Shown: piece by piece, positions 1 to 7,854 of the stretch
Layout: each line of letters starts with the position of its first letter
Position numbering within the stretch: position 1 is the stretch's first letter
NCBI RefSeq assembly: GCF_902364355.1
Contig: NZ_CABJDK010000013.1
Span: 1 to 13,007, forward strand
Source: Collinsella aerofaciens
GTDB taxonomy: Bacteria; Actinomycetota; Coriobacteriia; Coriobacteriales; Coriobacteriaceae
Length of the DNA stretch: 13,007 nucleotides
Reading direction: 5' to 3'
Notes under the pieces: model-generated
Seen by the model: only the letters and a program-made list of their open reading frames with translations
What the model was told of the DNA's origin: nothing
Databases searched by the model: none
Translations under genes and position numbers: made by a program

Positions 1-113
1 TATTTGCTCAATGTGTTCGGCTGAGATCGGAAATCAACCGTCACTGCACCTCCGAGTTTTGACTATCGTCAAGGGCGGCCGTGCAAGACGTGCGACCCAT
101 AACAACATATCGA

Positions 114-150
114 CAAAAAAGACCGCCGGCGCGGGGCGGCGCCGGCGGTT
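114..150 (-). terminator. Rho-independent terminator of the small unknown gene
   Basis: A perfect 11-bp GC-rich inverted repeat (ACCGCCGGCGC at 122-132 pairing with GCGCCGGCGGT at 139-149, 6-nt loop) is followed, reading the minus strand, by a run of T (the A tract at 115-120). It lies 26 bp past the stop codon of the 176-466 gene, as expected for an intrinsic terminator. The first 113 bases of the window hold no other feature I can support. Confidence 0.85.
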
Positions 151-175
151 GCGAGAGAATATCGATTGTTGGCTG

Positions 176-466
176 TTACGCAGCGACGGCCTCGTAGACC
201 GTGGCGCCCGAGAAGCTGTCGTGCAGGCTCTTGCCACAGATCCACGGCAGTTCGACGACCTCGCAGACCGTGTTGACCAGCTCGGAGCAGTCAGTAAAGT
301 GGCCCTTATCGTTGAGGGCCTCGCAATCCTGAACACGCCAATAGCCATCGGTGTGCGTGATGTAGTACTCGTGATCGTTGATCGACACGAAAGCGCGCGT
401 CTTGGAACGCAGCAGCTTCAGAAATCCTTCGAAGTCGGTCTCGACGACATCTCCAGCCTGGAACAT
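176..466 (-). CDS. Small conserved-looking protein of unknown function (96 aa)
   Basis: The start ATG is preceded on the minus strand by a near-perfect Shine-Dalgarno AGGAGGT (plus-strand 473-479) at 6-nt spacing, and the gene ends just before a strong terminator, so it is a real monocistronic gene. The 96-residue product is acidic and soluble, with no signal peptide or membrane segment. It has four cysteines (48, 60, 68, 77) and an aromatic cluster around residues 34-44 (EYYITHTDGYW). I do not recognise a family; the cysteines could bind metal but their spacing fits no motif I know. A short inverted repeat (GCGCC 486-490 / GGCGC 496-500) sits just upstream of the ribosome binding site. The function is unassigned. 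Confidence 0.8.
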   Translation of the reverse strand: MFQAGDVVETDFEGFLKLLRSKTRAFVSINDHEYYITHTDGYWRVQDCEALNDKGHFTDCSELVNTVCEVVELPWICGKSLHDSFSGATVYEAVAA

Positions 467-677
467 GATGTTACCTCCTGGCCCGGCGCCACCATGGCGC
501 GTTGATAAACGTTGGCACTCCTTTAGTAAAACCTTTATCAGAGCTTATGCGCGCATCATTTAGGCAAGTGGTAAAAAACCGCAGGGTAGACGGGATAAAA
601 CGTTTAATCATCCCACCGGTTTGTCACATTCTGGCTGAAGTTTTATGCAAACCAACTTTTCCACTTGGTAGCTTGCG

Positions 678-706
678 TTGTTTGGGGCCGGCTGCGCGAT
701 TACGAT
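678..706 (+). promoter_or_regulatory. Candidate promoter for the nitroreductase gene
   Basis: TTGTTT (678-683) and TACGAT (701-706) are separated by exactly 17 bp and lie about 50 bp upstream of the nitroreductase start. This fits a housekeeping-type -35/-10 pair by inspection only. The rest of the 467-757 gap is AT-richer than the genes and must also hold the promoter of the divergent 96-aa gene, which I could not place. Confidence 0.4.
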
Positions 707-757
707 TTTGGTTCGGCGGGTAAGAACGAGGCATCGAAACCAACGTCAGGAGGACAC

Positions 758-1279
758 ATGGAGACCATCGAGGCGCTCATCCACCGCCGCAGCTGCCGCA
801 AATACAGCGATCGCCCCGTCGAGGCAGAAAAGCTCGCACGCATTATCGAGGCAGGCCAGTACGCGCCCAGCGGCATGGGACGCCAGCCGGTGACGTTTGT
901 CGCCGTTACCGACCCCGCAACCGTCGAGCGCCTCTCGCAGCTCAACGCCCAAGTTATGGGCAGCGAGGGAGATCCCTTCTACGGCGCCAAAACCGTTGTG
1001 GTGGTGCTCGTCGACCGCAGTGTGCCCACGCACCTGGAAGACGGCTCGCTCGCCATGGGCAACCTGCTCAACGCAGCCTATGCGCTGGGCGTCGATTCGT
1101 GTTGGATCCACCGCGCGCACGAGGTCTTTGACTCACCCGAGGGACTGGAACTGCTGGCCAAGTGGGGTCTGCCCGCCGACGGAAGCCTGCGCGGTGTGGG
1201 CAACTGCACTCTGGGCTATGCCGAAGACGCACTCCCCGAGGCAAAGCCGCGCCGCGACAACGTCGTGTACGTCAGGTAA
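758..1279 (+). CDS. Nitroreductase-family flavoprotein (173 aa)
   Basis: The protein belongs to the nitroreductase superfamily: FMN-dependent, NAD(P)H-using cytoplasmic oxidoreductases, usually dimeric, acting on nitro compounds, quinones or enones. The N-terminal FMN phosphate-binding signature is present (IHRRSCRKY, residues 8-16), then the PSGMGRQP segment (37-44), the central helix (LAMGNLLNAAYALGVDSCWI, about 98-117) and a terminal LGYA segment (152-155) typical of the fold. The start at 758 is chosen because AGGAGG (748-753) lies 4 nt upstream; an in-frame extension to 665 has no such site. At 173 residues it is a short, single-domain member. It is monocistronic. The natural substrate cannot be told from sequence. 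Confidence 0.93.
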   Translation: METIEALIHRRSCRKYSDRPVEAEKLARIIEAGQYAPSGMGRQPVTFVAVTDPATVERLSQLNAQVMGSEGDPFYGAKTVVVVLVDRSVPTHLEDGSLAMGNLLNAAYALGVDSCWIHRAHEVFDSPEGLELLAKWGLPADGSLRGVGNCTLGYAEDALPEAKPRRDNVVYVR

Positions 1280-1285
1280 TTAGTT

Positions 1286-1307
1286 CCGCCGTTCTAACGA
1301 ACGGCGG
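1286..1307 (+). other. Hairpin just after the nitroreductase stop codon
   Basis: A perfect 9-bp inverted repeat (CCGCCGTTC 1286-1294, loop TAAC, GAACGGCGG 1299-1307) begins 6 nt after the stop. No U tract follows on the plus strand, so it is more likely a 3'-end stabiliser or a weak pause site than a full terminator; the better terminator is at 1359. Confidence 0.5.
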
Positions 1308-1358
1308 CCCCGCTGACGCTGCGCGAGCCGCATTCACGCCAATCTGACGTTCAATTTC

Positions 1359-1393
1359 GAGGGCGCGACCAAAAGGTCAGCGCCCTCTCATTT
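1359..1393. terminator. Shared terminator between convergent genes
   Basis: GAGGGCGCGACC (1359-1370), an AAAA loop and GGTC-A-GCGCCCTC (1375-1387) form a 12-bp stem with a single bulged A. A short T-rich stretch follows on the plus strand (CTCATTT), and GAAATT-type sequence on the minus strand. It lies between the nitroreductase gene and the minus-strand membrane-protein gene, so it probably serves both. Confidence 0.7.
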
Positions 1394-1456
1394 CACGTCA
1401 CCTTGGCGCAAATGCGGTTCGCTCGCTGTTGGTGACTGACATCGGGTGCACCACTG

Positions 1457-1486
1457 TTGACATTCGACACTTGGGCAGTTTAAAAA
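1457..1486 (+). promoter_or_regulatory. Promoter-like sequence pointing into the convergent gene
   Basis: A perfect consensus -35 box TTGACA (1457-1462) is followed after 18 bp by TAAAAA (1481-1486). If active it would transcribe antisense to the 1521-2096 gene. The surrounding 1394-1520 stretch has no gene I can support. This may be chance similarity; nothing downstream on the plus strand needs a promoter until 4862. Confidence 0.2.
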
Positions 1487-1520
1487 GGCCCCGTCCCAAA
1501 TTTGCTGCCCCACTCGCAAC

Positions 1521-2096
1521 TTATCTTGCCGATGGAGTTGTCGTCGTTTCGTTCGTGTGAGTCGTTTCGGCTTCGCTGCCTTGTTCGTCCTCGTCCTTTT
1601 GCGCATCGGCGATAGTGGAGGCCGCCGCAACGATACCACGCTGAGGCGCCACGCCCGTCTGGGCCTGAGCGCCCTCGACAAGCTCCGTGCCGGCATGCGC
1701 GAGCTCGGGAGACTTAAACATTGCGTCCAGATTGGCCCCGCCGCCGGCGTAACCAAGCGCCGCGAGCGCGATGACAACCACCGCAACAACGACCGCGATC
1801 GGAACATAGCGATGCCAGCCTGCGGGATTGAGGCCGCTACGGCGAGCAGCGCCGCGGCCGATGTAGCCCAGTGTTCCGTCGTGCTTGAGCTTAGAGCCCA
1901 CCACGCGCTTGCGCCCCCACAGCGACGATTCGGCCTGTATGGCCAAGCGAGCGCTTGCCGAAGGGTAGCCGTATTTGGTGCGCTTGAACGAACCGTCGAA
2001 CCCCGACGCGTGCTTGCCCCACGTCCGCGAAGTCGTGCGACGGTTGACCGGCACCGTGGGCTTTCGAGCCCGATTTGGTTTTGAAGTCTCCGCCAT
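1521..2096 (-). CDS. Single-pass membrane protein of unknown function (191 aa)
   Basis: The product has a very basic N-terminal half (residues 1-95, rich in Arg, Lys and Ser) and one clear hydrophobic segment at about 97-118 (YVPIAVVVAVVVIALAALGY). A polar, acidic C-terminal tail follows, ending in a Thr-rich stretch (TTHTNETTTTPSAR). By the positive-inside rule the N-terminus should be cytoplasmic and the tail outside. I recognise no domain. The ATG at 2096 is chosen as the start although its ribosome binding site is weak (GGGGG about 3 nt upstream); GTG at 2150 or ATG at 2126 are in-frame alternatives that would add up to 18 residues. It lies 84 bp downstream of the regulator at 2181-3398 on the same strand and may be co-transcribed with it. 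Confidence 0.7.
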   Translation of the reverse strand: MAETSKPNRARKPTVPVNRRTTSRTWGKHASGFDGSFKRTKYGYPSASARLAIQAESSLWGRKRVVGSKLKHDGTLGYIGRGAARRSGLNPAGWHRYVPIAVVVAVVVIALAALGYAGGGANLDAMFKSPELAHAGTELVEGAQAQTGVAPQRGIVAAASTIADAQKDEDEQGSEAETTHTNETTTTPSAR

Positions 2097-2180
2097 ACGC
2101 CCCCGCACGCCGTAACGCAATCGAAACATTACTGCTTTGGACTGTATCACACGCGCCGCACGCGGTCACGAGCGCCTCGC

Positions 2181-3398
2181 TCAGCGGTCGTCGTCCTTCA
2201 GCAAGCGCCACAGGGTCGTGCGGCTTATTCCCAGCACCTCGGCAGCGCGGGTCCGGTTGCCCTGAAGGTAGCCTACGACCAGCCGCGCGATGTCGCGTTC
2301 GGTATCGGTCAATGGACGCAGGATATACAGGTCGCTGTCGAGCGTCGGAGTGCCAAAGGTTGCGGTTTTGATGACATCCTCCTGGGCGAGCACCTCCTCC
2401 GCCACCGCGCGCTCCGCCACACCCGACCCTACTAATATATAGAGTCGTTCCGAGACCTCGCGAAGCTGCAGATAGTTGCGTGGCCAGCGATAGCCGTTGA
2501 GCGTCGAGGCAGCCTCCTCAGACATACTCGGAGCGGTAGTTCCAAAGACATCTGACAGATACGACAAATACTGCGCAACCTTTTTCGATGCGCCACCCTG
2601 CTCGGCAATCGCAGGCGCCACACTCACTGCGCACGCCAAGCGCTCGGTTACAAAAGCGGCCTGATCGCTTTCGCCACCGCCCGGCATATCGTTTGCCGTC
2701 AGAACCACATGGCAACGCGCGGCCAGCGCCGTGTCGGTCATCGTAGAGACAAGCTCGCGCAGACGCTGCGGCGAAAGTGCATGCCAGCCGCCAATACAAA
2801 GGGTCAGCCTTGCCTGGAACAGCGGCGATTCCGAGCTTTTGAGGAGATGGCGCCAGCCGCGATCTGTGAGCTCGTCAAGTGCCACGGACACAAAGGGTTC
2901 GTCAGCATAAGGCCCATCCAGATAGAGGCGTTTTGCAATCTCTGCCTGGCCAGCACCCAGCTCGCCCTCCAACATGAGGGGCACGCCGCGAGCATAGCTT
3001 TCGCAGACGGGGCCAGAGACCGCAGCGGCACCCTCGACAATGCCGTACGCGCTTGCCTCGTAGCGCGCCTCGACCTCATCTGCGTTAAGCCACTCAATGC
3101 CCGCGTGTGCCGCCACACCGCGCACCTCGCGGATCACGACCACCCAAAGCGCGCCGTCTTCCTTGGCGACCGGACGCACCGTGAGGCTCAAGCGCCCTCC
3201 CGCATGCCCCATCACCAGACGCGTGCCGTTGCCCACGCGCCCCAGGCGCTCGGCGACAAATGCCGCGACATCTTGCTCGAGCGCGACATCATCCATGGTC
3301 GAAATCGCCACGTGTCCATGCCCATCGATTGCCAACGCCGAGGCCCCGGCAGCAGCCAAGGCCTCGATCAAGATTTGTAGCTTGGCGTCACTGTTCAT
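2181..3398 (-). CDS. Degenerate enhancer-binding-protein-like regulator with Fis-type HTH (405 aa)
   Basis: The layout resembles NtrC/PrpR-type activators. An N-terminal sensor-like region (about 1-100, PAS-like LAIDGHGHVAIS at 22-33) precedes an AAA+-like core and a C-terminal Fis-type helix-turn-helix (about 379-402, RTRAAEVLGISRTTLWRLLK). The core is decayed. At the Walker A position the sequence is GELGAGQAE (145-153), with Gln151 where the catalytic Lys belongs. At the Walker B position CIGGWHAL (201-208) lacks the Asp-Glu pair. No GAFTGA sigma-54 contact loop is visible. The late-core WPRN motif (305-308) and its LREVSERLYIL helix are kept. It is therefore probably a DNA-binding regulator that no longer hydrolyses ATP or opens sigma-54 promoters. 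The ATG at 3398 has AGGACGGGA upstream; a GTG at 3422 is a weaker alternative. Family placement is by motif reading only. Confidence 0.8.
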   Translation of the reverse strand: MNSDAKLQILIEALAAAGASALAIDGHGHVAISTMDDVALEQDVAAFVAERLGRVGNGTRLVMGHAGGRLSLTVRPVAKEDGALWVVVIREVRGVAAHAGIEWLNADEVEARYEASAYGIVEGAAAVSGPVCESYARGVPLMLEGELGAGQAEIAKRLYLDGPYADEPFVSVALDELTDRGWRHLLKSSESPLFQARLTLCIGGWHALSPQRLRELVSTMTDTALAARCHVVLTANDMPGGGESDQAAFVTERLACAVSVAPAIAEQGGASKKVAQYLSYLSDVFGTTAPSMSEEAASTLNGYRWPRNYLQLREVSERLYILVGSGVAERAVAEEVLAQEDVIKTATFGTPTLDSDLYILRPLTDTERDIARLVVGYLQGNRTRAAEVLGISRTTLWRLLKDDDR

Positions 3399-3447
3399 AT
3401 TGCGTCCCGTCCTCGACGCCACGCCGCCACCGACGGCCGCGCGGGCG

Positions 3448-3485
3448 AGTGTTTCAAAATTGAACGATATTGCTCACCAAACACT
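3448..3485. promoter_or_regulatory. Inverted repeat upstream of the degenerate regulator
   Basis: AGTGTTT (3448-3454) and AAACACT (3479-3485) form a perfect 7-bp inverted repeat separated by 24 AT-rich bases, about 50 bp upstream of the regulator's start. It could be a regulator-binding site or part of the promoter region. I could not place a convincing -35/-10 pair. Confidence 0.3.
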
Positions 3486-3522
3486 ATAGGGCAGAGGCCG
3501 CCGTCCTGCGAGTATATGAGTT

Positions 3523-3611
3523 GCCCCGCATCGCCATCCTGGCGGGGCGATAAGAGCTCTTCGGGACCTATAAACCTGCGGACAAGCCATACCCGCAAGA
3601 GCTCCTATCGC
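3523..3611 (-). ncRNA. Candidate structured RNA element in the YeiH-regulator gap
   Basis: Two long-arm hairpins tile this stretch almost end to end. The first pairs GCGATAAGAGCTC (3547-3559) with GAGCTCCTATCGC (3599-3611): 13 positions, one mismatch, enclosing a smaller GCGG/CCGC pairing at about 3578-3596. The second pairs GCCCCGC (3523-3529) with GCGGGGC (3542-3548). They share only two bases, so both could form nearly coaxially in a single RNA of about 90 nt. The element lies between the stop of the YeiH gene and the start of the regulator, both on the minus strand, so it could be the regulator's leader or a YeiH 3' element. No U run follows, so it is not a simple terminator. I match it to no known riboswitch class. 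The strand is inferred from the neighbours. Confidence 0.4.
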
Positions 3612-3663
3612 TCCACCGCGGACATGCGCTCACCAGCATGCAGCACGCAAATAAGCTACTTCT

Positions 3664-4698
3664 CTACCAGATTCCCAGCACGTGCTGCATTCCCAAACTC
3701 ATGCACGCAATGCCAATCCAGCAGCAAAAGCCCAATGCGATGGGCTTACCGCCCTTTTTGACCAGCTCGACGATATCGGTATTAAAGCCAATAGCCGCCA
3801 TGGCCATCACGATAAAGAACTTCGAAAGCTCCTTGATGGGCGCCGTAATGGACGCGGGAAGCTGAAGCACCGTGGTGATTACGCTCGCCAGCACAAAGAA
3901 CAGCACAAACATGGGAAACGCGCGTTTAAGCGAGAACGTGCTTTTGGCGTCGCCGCCGGCCTTGCGCGCCAGATGCATCTGCCAGCATGCGAGAACCAAC
4001 GTAATGGGAATAATGGCCAGCGTCCTGGTGAGCTTGACCACCGTGGCGCTCTCGAGCACATTGGCACCGGGATGCATGCTGTCCCAAGCGCTCGCCGCAG
4101 CCGTTACGGACGAAGTGTCGTTGATGGCGGTGCCGGCAAACAGACCAAAGCCCTCGTTGGTCAGCCCGAGCATGCCGCCGAGCGTCGGAAACACGAGCGC
4201 CGCGATAACGTTAAACAGGAAGATGACCGAAATAGCCTGGGCAATCTCACGATCGTCGGCATCGATGACGGGCGCGGTCGCGGCGATGGCAGAACCGCCG
4301 CAAATCGACGAGCCCACACCCACGAGCGTCGCAATCTTGCCCGGCACGCGCATAACGCGGCAGAGCACGAAGGCGATGACAAGCGAGGTCGAGATCGTCG
4401 CCACGATAATCGGCAGCGACTGAGCGCCTTTGGACAGAATCTGCGAGAGGTTCATGCCAAAGCCAAGCAGGATTACCGCGTACTGCAAGACTTTTTTAGA
4501 CGTATAGGTGACACCGGCGGCGAGCTGTTCGCGACGATTCTTGGGAAAGACGAGCGCCAGGACCATGCCAAAGAGGATGGCAAACACCGGCCCGCCGACC
4601 ACCTCAATCTGTTTGCCGAGCAACGTCGCGGGGATGGCGACGATCAGGCAGAACAAGACGCCCTTCCAGCGCTCGCGTACGATATTCGCCAGTTGCAT
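3664..4698 (-). CDS. YeiH-family putative membrane exporter (344 aa)
   Basis: A polytopic inner-membrane protein of the YeiH / putative sulfate exporter family (Pfam Cons_hypoth698 type). Family members have about 10 membrane helices, which the many hydrophobic segments here match. Family landmarks are the Gly/Ser-rich re-entrant-like motif GVGSSICGGSAIAA (127-140), GTAINDTSSV (189-198) and the C-terminal AAIGFNTDI (301-309). Length is normal and nothing is missing. A ribosome binding site AGAAGGA lies just upstream of ATG 4698. It is divergent from an FCD-GntR regulator across a 163-bp gap, suggesting control by it. The transported substrate is not established for most of this family; sulfur or small sulfonate compounds are a guess from the family name. 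Confidence 0.92.
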   Translation of the reverse strand: MQLANIVRERWKGVLFCLIVAIPATLLGKQIEVVGGPVFAILFGMVLALVFPKNRREQLAAGVTYTSKKVLQYAVILLGFGMNLSQILSKGAQSLPIIVATISTSLVIAFVLCRVMRVPGKIATLVGVGSSICGGSAIAATAPVIDADDREIAQAISVIFLFNVIAALVFPTLGGMLGLTNEGFGLFAGTAINDTSSVTAAASAWDSMHPGANVLESATVVKLTRTLAIIPITLVLACWQMHLARKAGGDAKSTFSLKRAFPMFVLFFVLASVITTVLQLPASITAPIKELSKFFIVMAMAAIGFNTDIVELVKKGGKPIALGFCCWIGIACMSLGMQHVLGIW

Positions 4699-4861
4699 AT
4701 GGGGTTCCTTCTTTCTATTTCACGTTTGCAACGGCTTATGATACGGCAACATTGAGCACAGCCCTGCGCAAACAAAGACTAAGATGCCGCAATAGTTCTT
4801 GGGCAACAGTCGAATTACCCACCGCGGAGAGCTGATTCGCGGCATAATTAACAACTGACAT
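4699..4861. promoter_or_regulatory. Divergent promoter region of the YeiH and GntR genes
   Basis: The gap holds both 5' regions. CATAAT (4842-4847) sits 14 bp before the GntR start and could be its -10 box, which would give a very short or absent leader. An inverted repeat CCGCG (4822-4826) / CGCGG (4838-4842) lies beside it and is a possible operator. No good -35 box is visible for either gene. Confidence 0.35.
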
Positions 4862-5593
4862 ATGAGTTTGATAGAACAGTTGCGAGGCGCTATGGAAGAA
4901 TCGATGCACGTCGGCGAGCAGGAAACGAGCCTACAGGACCAGTCCTACCACACCATTCGACGCAAAATCGTCTACCTGGACTACAAGCCGGGCGAAAAGC
5001 TGGGCGTCAAGCAACTTTGCGACGACCTGGATATGGGGCGCACCCCTGTGCGCGAGGCACTGGTGCGTCTGGCGCAAGAGGGCCTGGTGCGCACCGTGCC
5101 CCAGAGCGGTACCTACGTCTCACCCATCAACCTCACCCTTGCCGAGAGTGCCTGTTACATCCGCGAGCATCTGGAAAAGCAGGTGATTGTGGAGTGCTGT
5201 GCGCGCGCCACGTCGACCGGCATCGAGCAGCTCGACCGCGCCATCGCGCTGCAGGAAAAGGCCATGGCCGAAGAGGATCGCATCGGCTTCTTTTTGAGCG
5301 ACAACCTCATGCATCACATGATTTTTAGCATCGCATGTCGCAGCACCGTGTGGTCGTGGCTCGAAGAGACCAATGCCGACCTGGAGCGCTTCCGCTGGCT
5401 GCGCGCCGCCACACAGGTTCTCGACAATCAGGACATCGTGAACGAGCACAAGCAGATTCGCCGCGCTATCGCCGGTCGCGACCCCATCGAAGCGAGCTTT
5501 TTGGTGAGCAAGCACCTGCATATGATGTTCCGCAACCAGACCGAGGTCCTGGACCAATATCCCAAGTACTTCGAGACCAGCAAGCTCCGCTAA
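4862..5593 (+). CDS. GntR-family (FCD/FadR-type) transcriptional regulator (243 aa)
   Basis: An N-terminal winged helix-turn-helix (about 25-88, with VKQLCDDLDMGRTPVREALVRLAQEGLV at 49-76 and the wing RTVPQSGTYVS) is followed by an all-helical FCD ligand domain (about 93-225). The usual FCD metal-site residues appear kept: Asp147 with His151/152, His196 in NEHKQI, and His218/220 in SKHLHMM. Members bind small carboxylates or related metabolites through that site. Being divergent from the YeiH transporter suggests it controls that gene and possibly itself. The start is uncertain: ATG 4862 has no Shine-Dalgarno and may be near-leaderless, while in-frame ATGs at 4892 and 4904 have weak GAGG/GGAAG sequences upstream. 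The DNA-binding domain is unaffected by the choice. Confidence 0.92.
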   Translation: MSLIEQLRGAMEESMHVGEQETSLQDQSYHTIRRKIVYLDYKPGEKLGVKQLCDDLDMGRTPVREALVRLAQEGLVRTVPQSGTYVSPINLTLAESACYIREHLEKQVIVECCARATSTGIEQLDRAIALQEKAMAEEDRIGFFLSDNLMHHMIFSIACRSTVWSWLEETNADLERFRWLRAATQVLDNQDIVNEHKQIRRAIAGRDPIEASFLVSKHLHMMFRNQTEVLDQYPKYFETSKLR

Positions 5594-5643
5594 CCTGCCA
5601 AAAAGGGACAGGTTTATTTTGGCAGGTTTTATCTGGGCAAATG
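5594..5643 (+). repeat. GGGACAGG hairpin repeat, copy R1
   Basis: A 50-nt unit made of a 33-nt hairpin (CCTGCCAAAA / TTTTGGCAGG around the 13-nt loop AGGGACAGGTTTA) plus a 17-nt conserved tail (TTTTATCTGGG then CAAATG). It starts at the first base after the GntR stop codon, so the hairpin and T run could also terminate that transcript. Other copies are at 7764-7813, 12430-12479 and 12941-12990. Confidence 0.9.
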
Positions 5644-5644
5644 A

Positions 5645-5684
5645 AACAAGGCCCGACTCCGCCACAACGGAGCCGGGCCTTGTT
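5645..5684 (-). terminator. Terminator of glmS, probably bidirectional
   Basis: AACAAGGCCCG-A-CTCCG (5645-5661) and CGGAG-C-CGGGCCTTGTT (5668-5684) form a long stem with one internal mismatch and a 6-nt loop. On the minus strand a T-rich stretch follows (TTGTTTCATTTG), 20 bp after the glmS stop. On the plus strand the hairpin can also end the GntR transcript. Confidence 0.85.
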
Positions 5685-5704
5685 CGCTAGAACGGCGGAA
5701 CCAA

Positions 5705-7552
<1,848 letters not shown>

Positions 7553-7626
7553 AGGATAAATCCCTTCGTTCGCGTGACTGCAAGACGTCCACGCACAGGG
7601 GGCGCTGAGACGTATAACGTTCGAGT

Positions 7627-7686
7627 ATTGTACTCACGCAAGCGCAAGCTGATATACCAGAAGTGGTATCTCAACTTAGATACCAC
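7627..7686 (-). promoter_or_regulatory. Candidate glmS promoter with overlapping dyad operator
   Basis: On the minus strand a -10 box TACAAT (plus 7627-7632) lies about 75 bp upstream of the glmS start; the -35 position (7650-7655, ATATCA) is poor. Over and behind it sit three half-sites: ATACCA (7654-7659), TGGTAT (7664-7669) and ATACCA (7680-7685). The last two belong to a perfect 9-bp inverted repeat GTGGTATCT / AGATACCAC (7663-7671, 7678-7686). The TGGT/ACCA half-sites recall GntR-family amino-sugar regulator sites (NagR/DasR type), but that likeness is inference. Confidence 0.5.
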
Positions 7687-7715
7687 CCGATGCACACATG
7701 CCCAACCGGTCCAAA

Positions 7716-7748
7716 CCACCACAAAGGTGCCTGTCCCCTTCGTGGTGG
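7716..7748 (-). repeat. Hairpin of the GGGACAGG group with a different stem
   Basis: Read on the minus strand this is a 33-nt hairpin: CCACCACGAAGG, loop GGACAGGCA, CCTTTGTGGTGG (one mismatch). GGGACAGG sits at positions 12-19, exactly as in the CCTGCC-stem repeats, yet the stem sequence differs and still pairs with itself. It lies in the glmS/LacI divergent gap, 15 bp from copy R2. Confidence 0.75.
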
Positions 7749-7763
7749 TCGCGTTGGCAACAG

Positions 7764-7813
7764 CGTTTCCCCAGATAAAACCTGCCAAAATAAACCTGTC
7801 CCTTTTTGGTAGG
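7764..7813 (-). repeat. GGGACAGG hairpin repeat, copy R2 (reverse orientation)
   Basis: The reverse complement matches R1 over 50 nt (hairpin 7781-7813, tail 7764-7780), with one stem change (CCTACC for CCTGCC, giving a wobble or mismatch against GGCAGG). Its hairpin end reaches into the expected -35 zone of the LacI-family gene, so it may affect that promoter. Confidence 0.9.
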
Positions 7814-7823
7814 TTTGGGATGC

Positions 7824-7854
7824 TACAATCTGGTTTGTACTTGAAACGCATCAA
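7824..7854 (+). promoter_or_regulatory. Promoter -10 and candidate auto-operator of the LacI-family gene
   Basis: TACAAT (7824-7829) is a good -10 box 35 bp before the start codon; the -35 zone falls in repeat R2 and is weak. Just past the expected transcription start, TTGAAACGCATCAA (7841-7854) is an imperfect palindrome with a central CG. That is the form typical of LacI/GalR-family operators, and the position suits autorepression by roadblock. Confidence 0.5.

Noticed and set aside
11..505. A 164-codon plus-strand frame over the first gene
   Set aside because: It covers the minus-strand 96-aa gene, which has a strong ribosome binding site and terminator; the plus frame has neither.
1388..1807. 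A 139-codon minus-strand frame that ends beside the shared terminator
   Set aside because: It overlaps the membrane-protein gene in another frame and is Arg-rich over the overlap. Its last 40 residues (about 1388-1520) look more protein-like and could be a gene remnant, but I cannot support that.
3395..3598. A 67-codon minus-strand frame with a TTG start in the structured gap
   Set aside because: It begins inside the long stem and overlaps the start of the regulator gene; GGAG lies only 3 nt before the TTG. The strong pairing explains the sequence better than coding does.
3682..4755. A 357-codon plus-strand open frame
   Set aside because: It is antisense to the YeiH-family gene, and its translation is rich in Arg, His and Asp without any domain, as expected of a GC-rich shadow frame.
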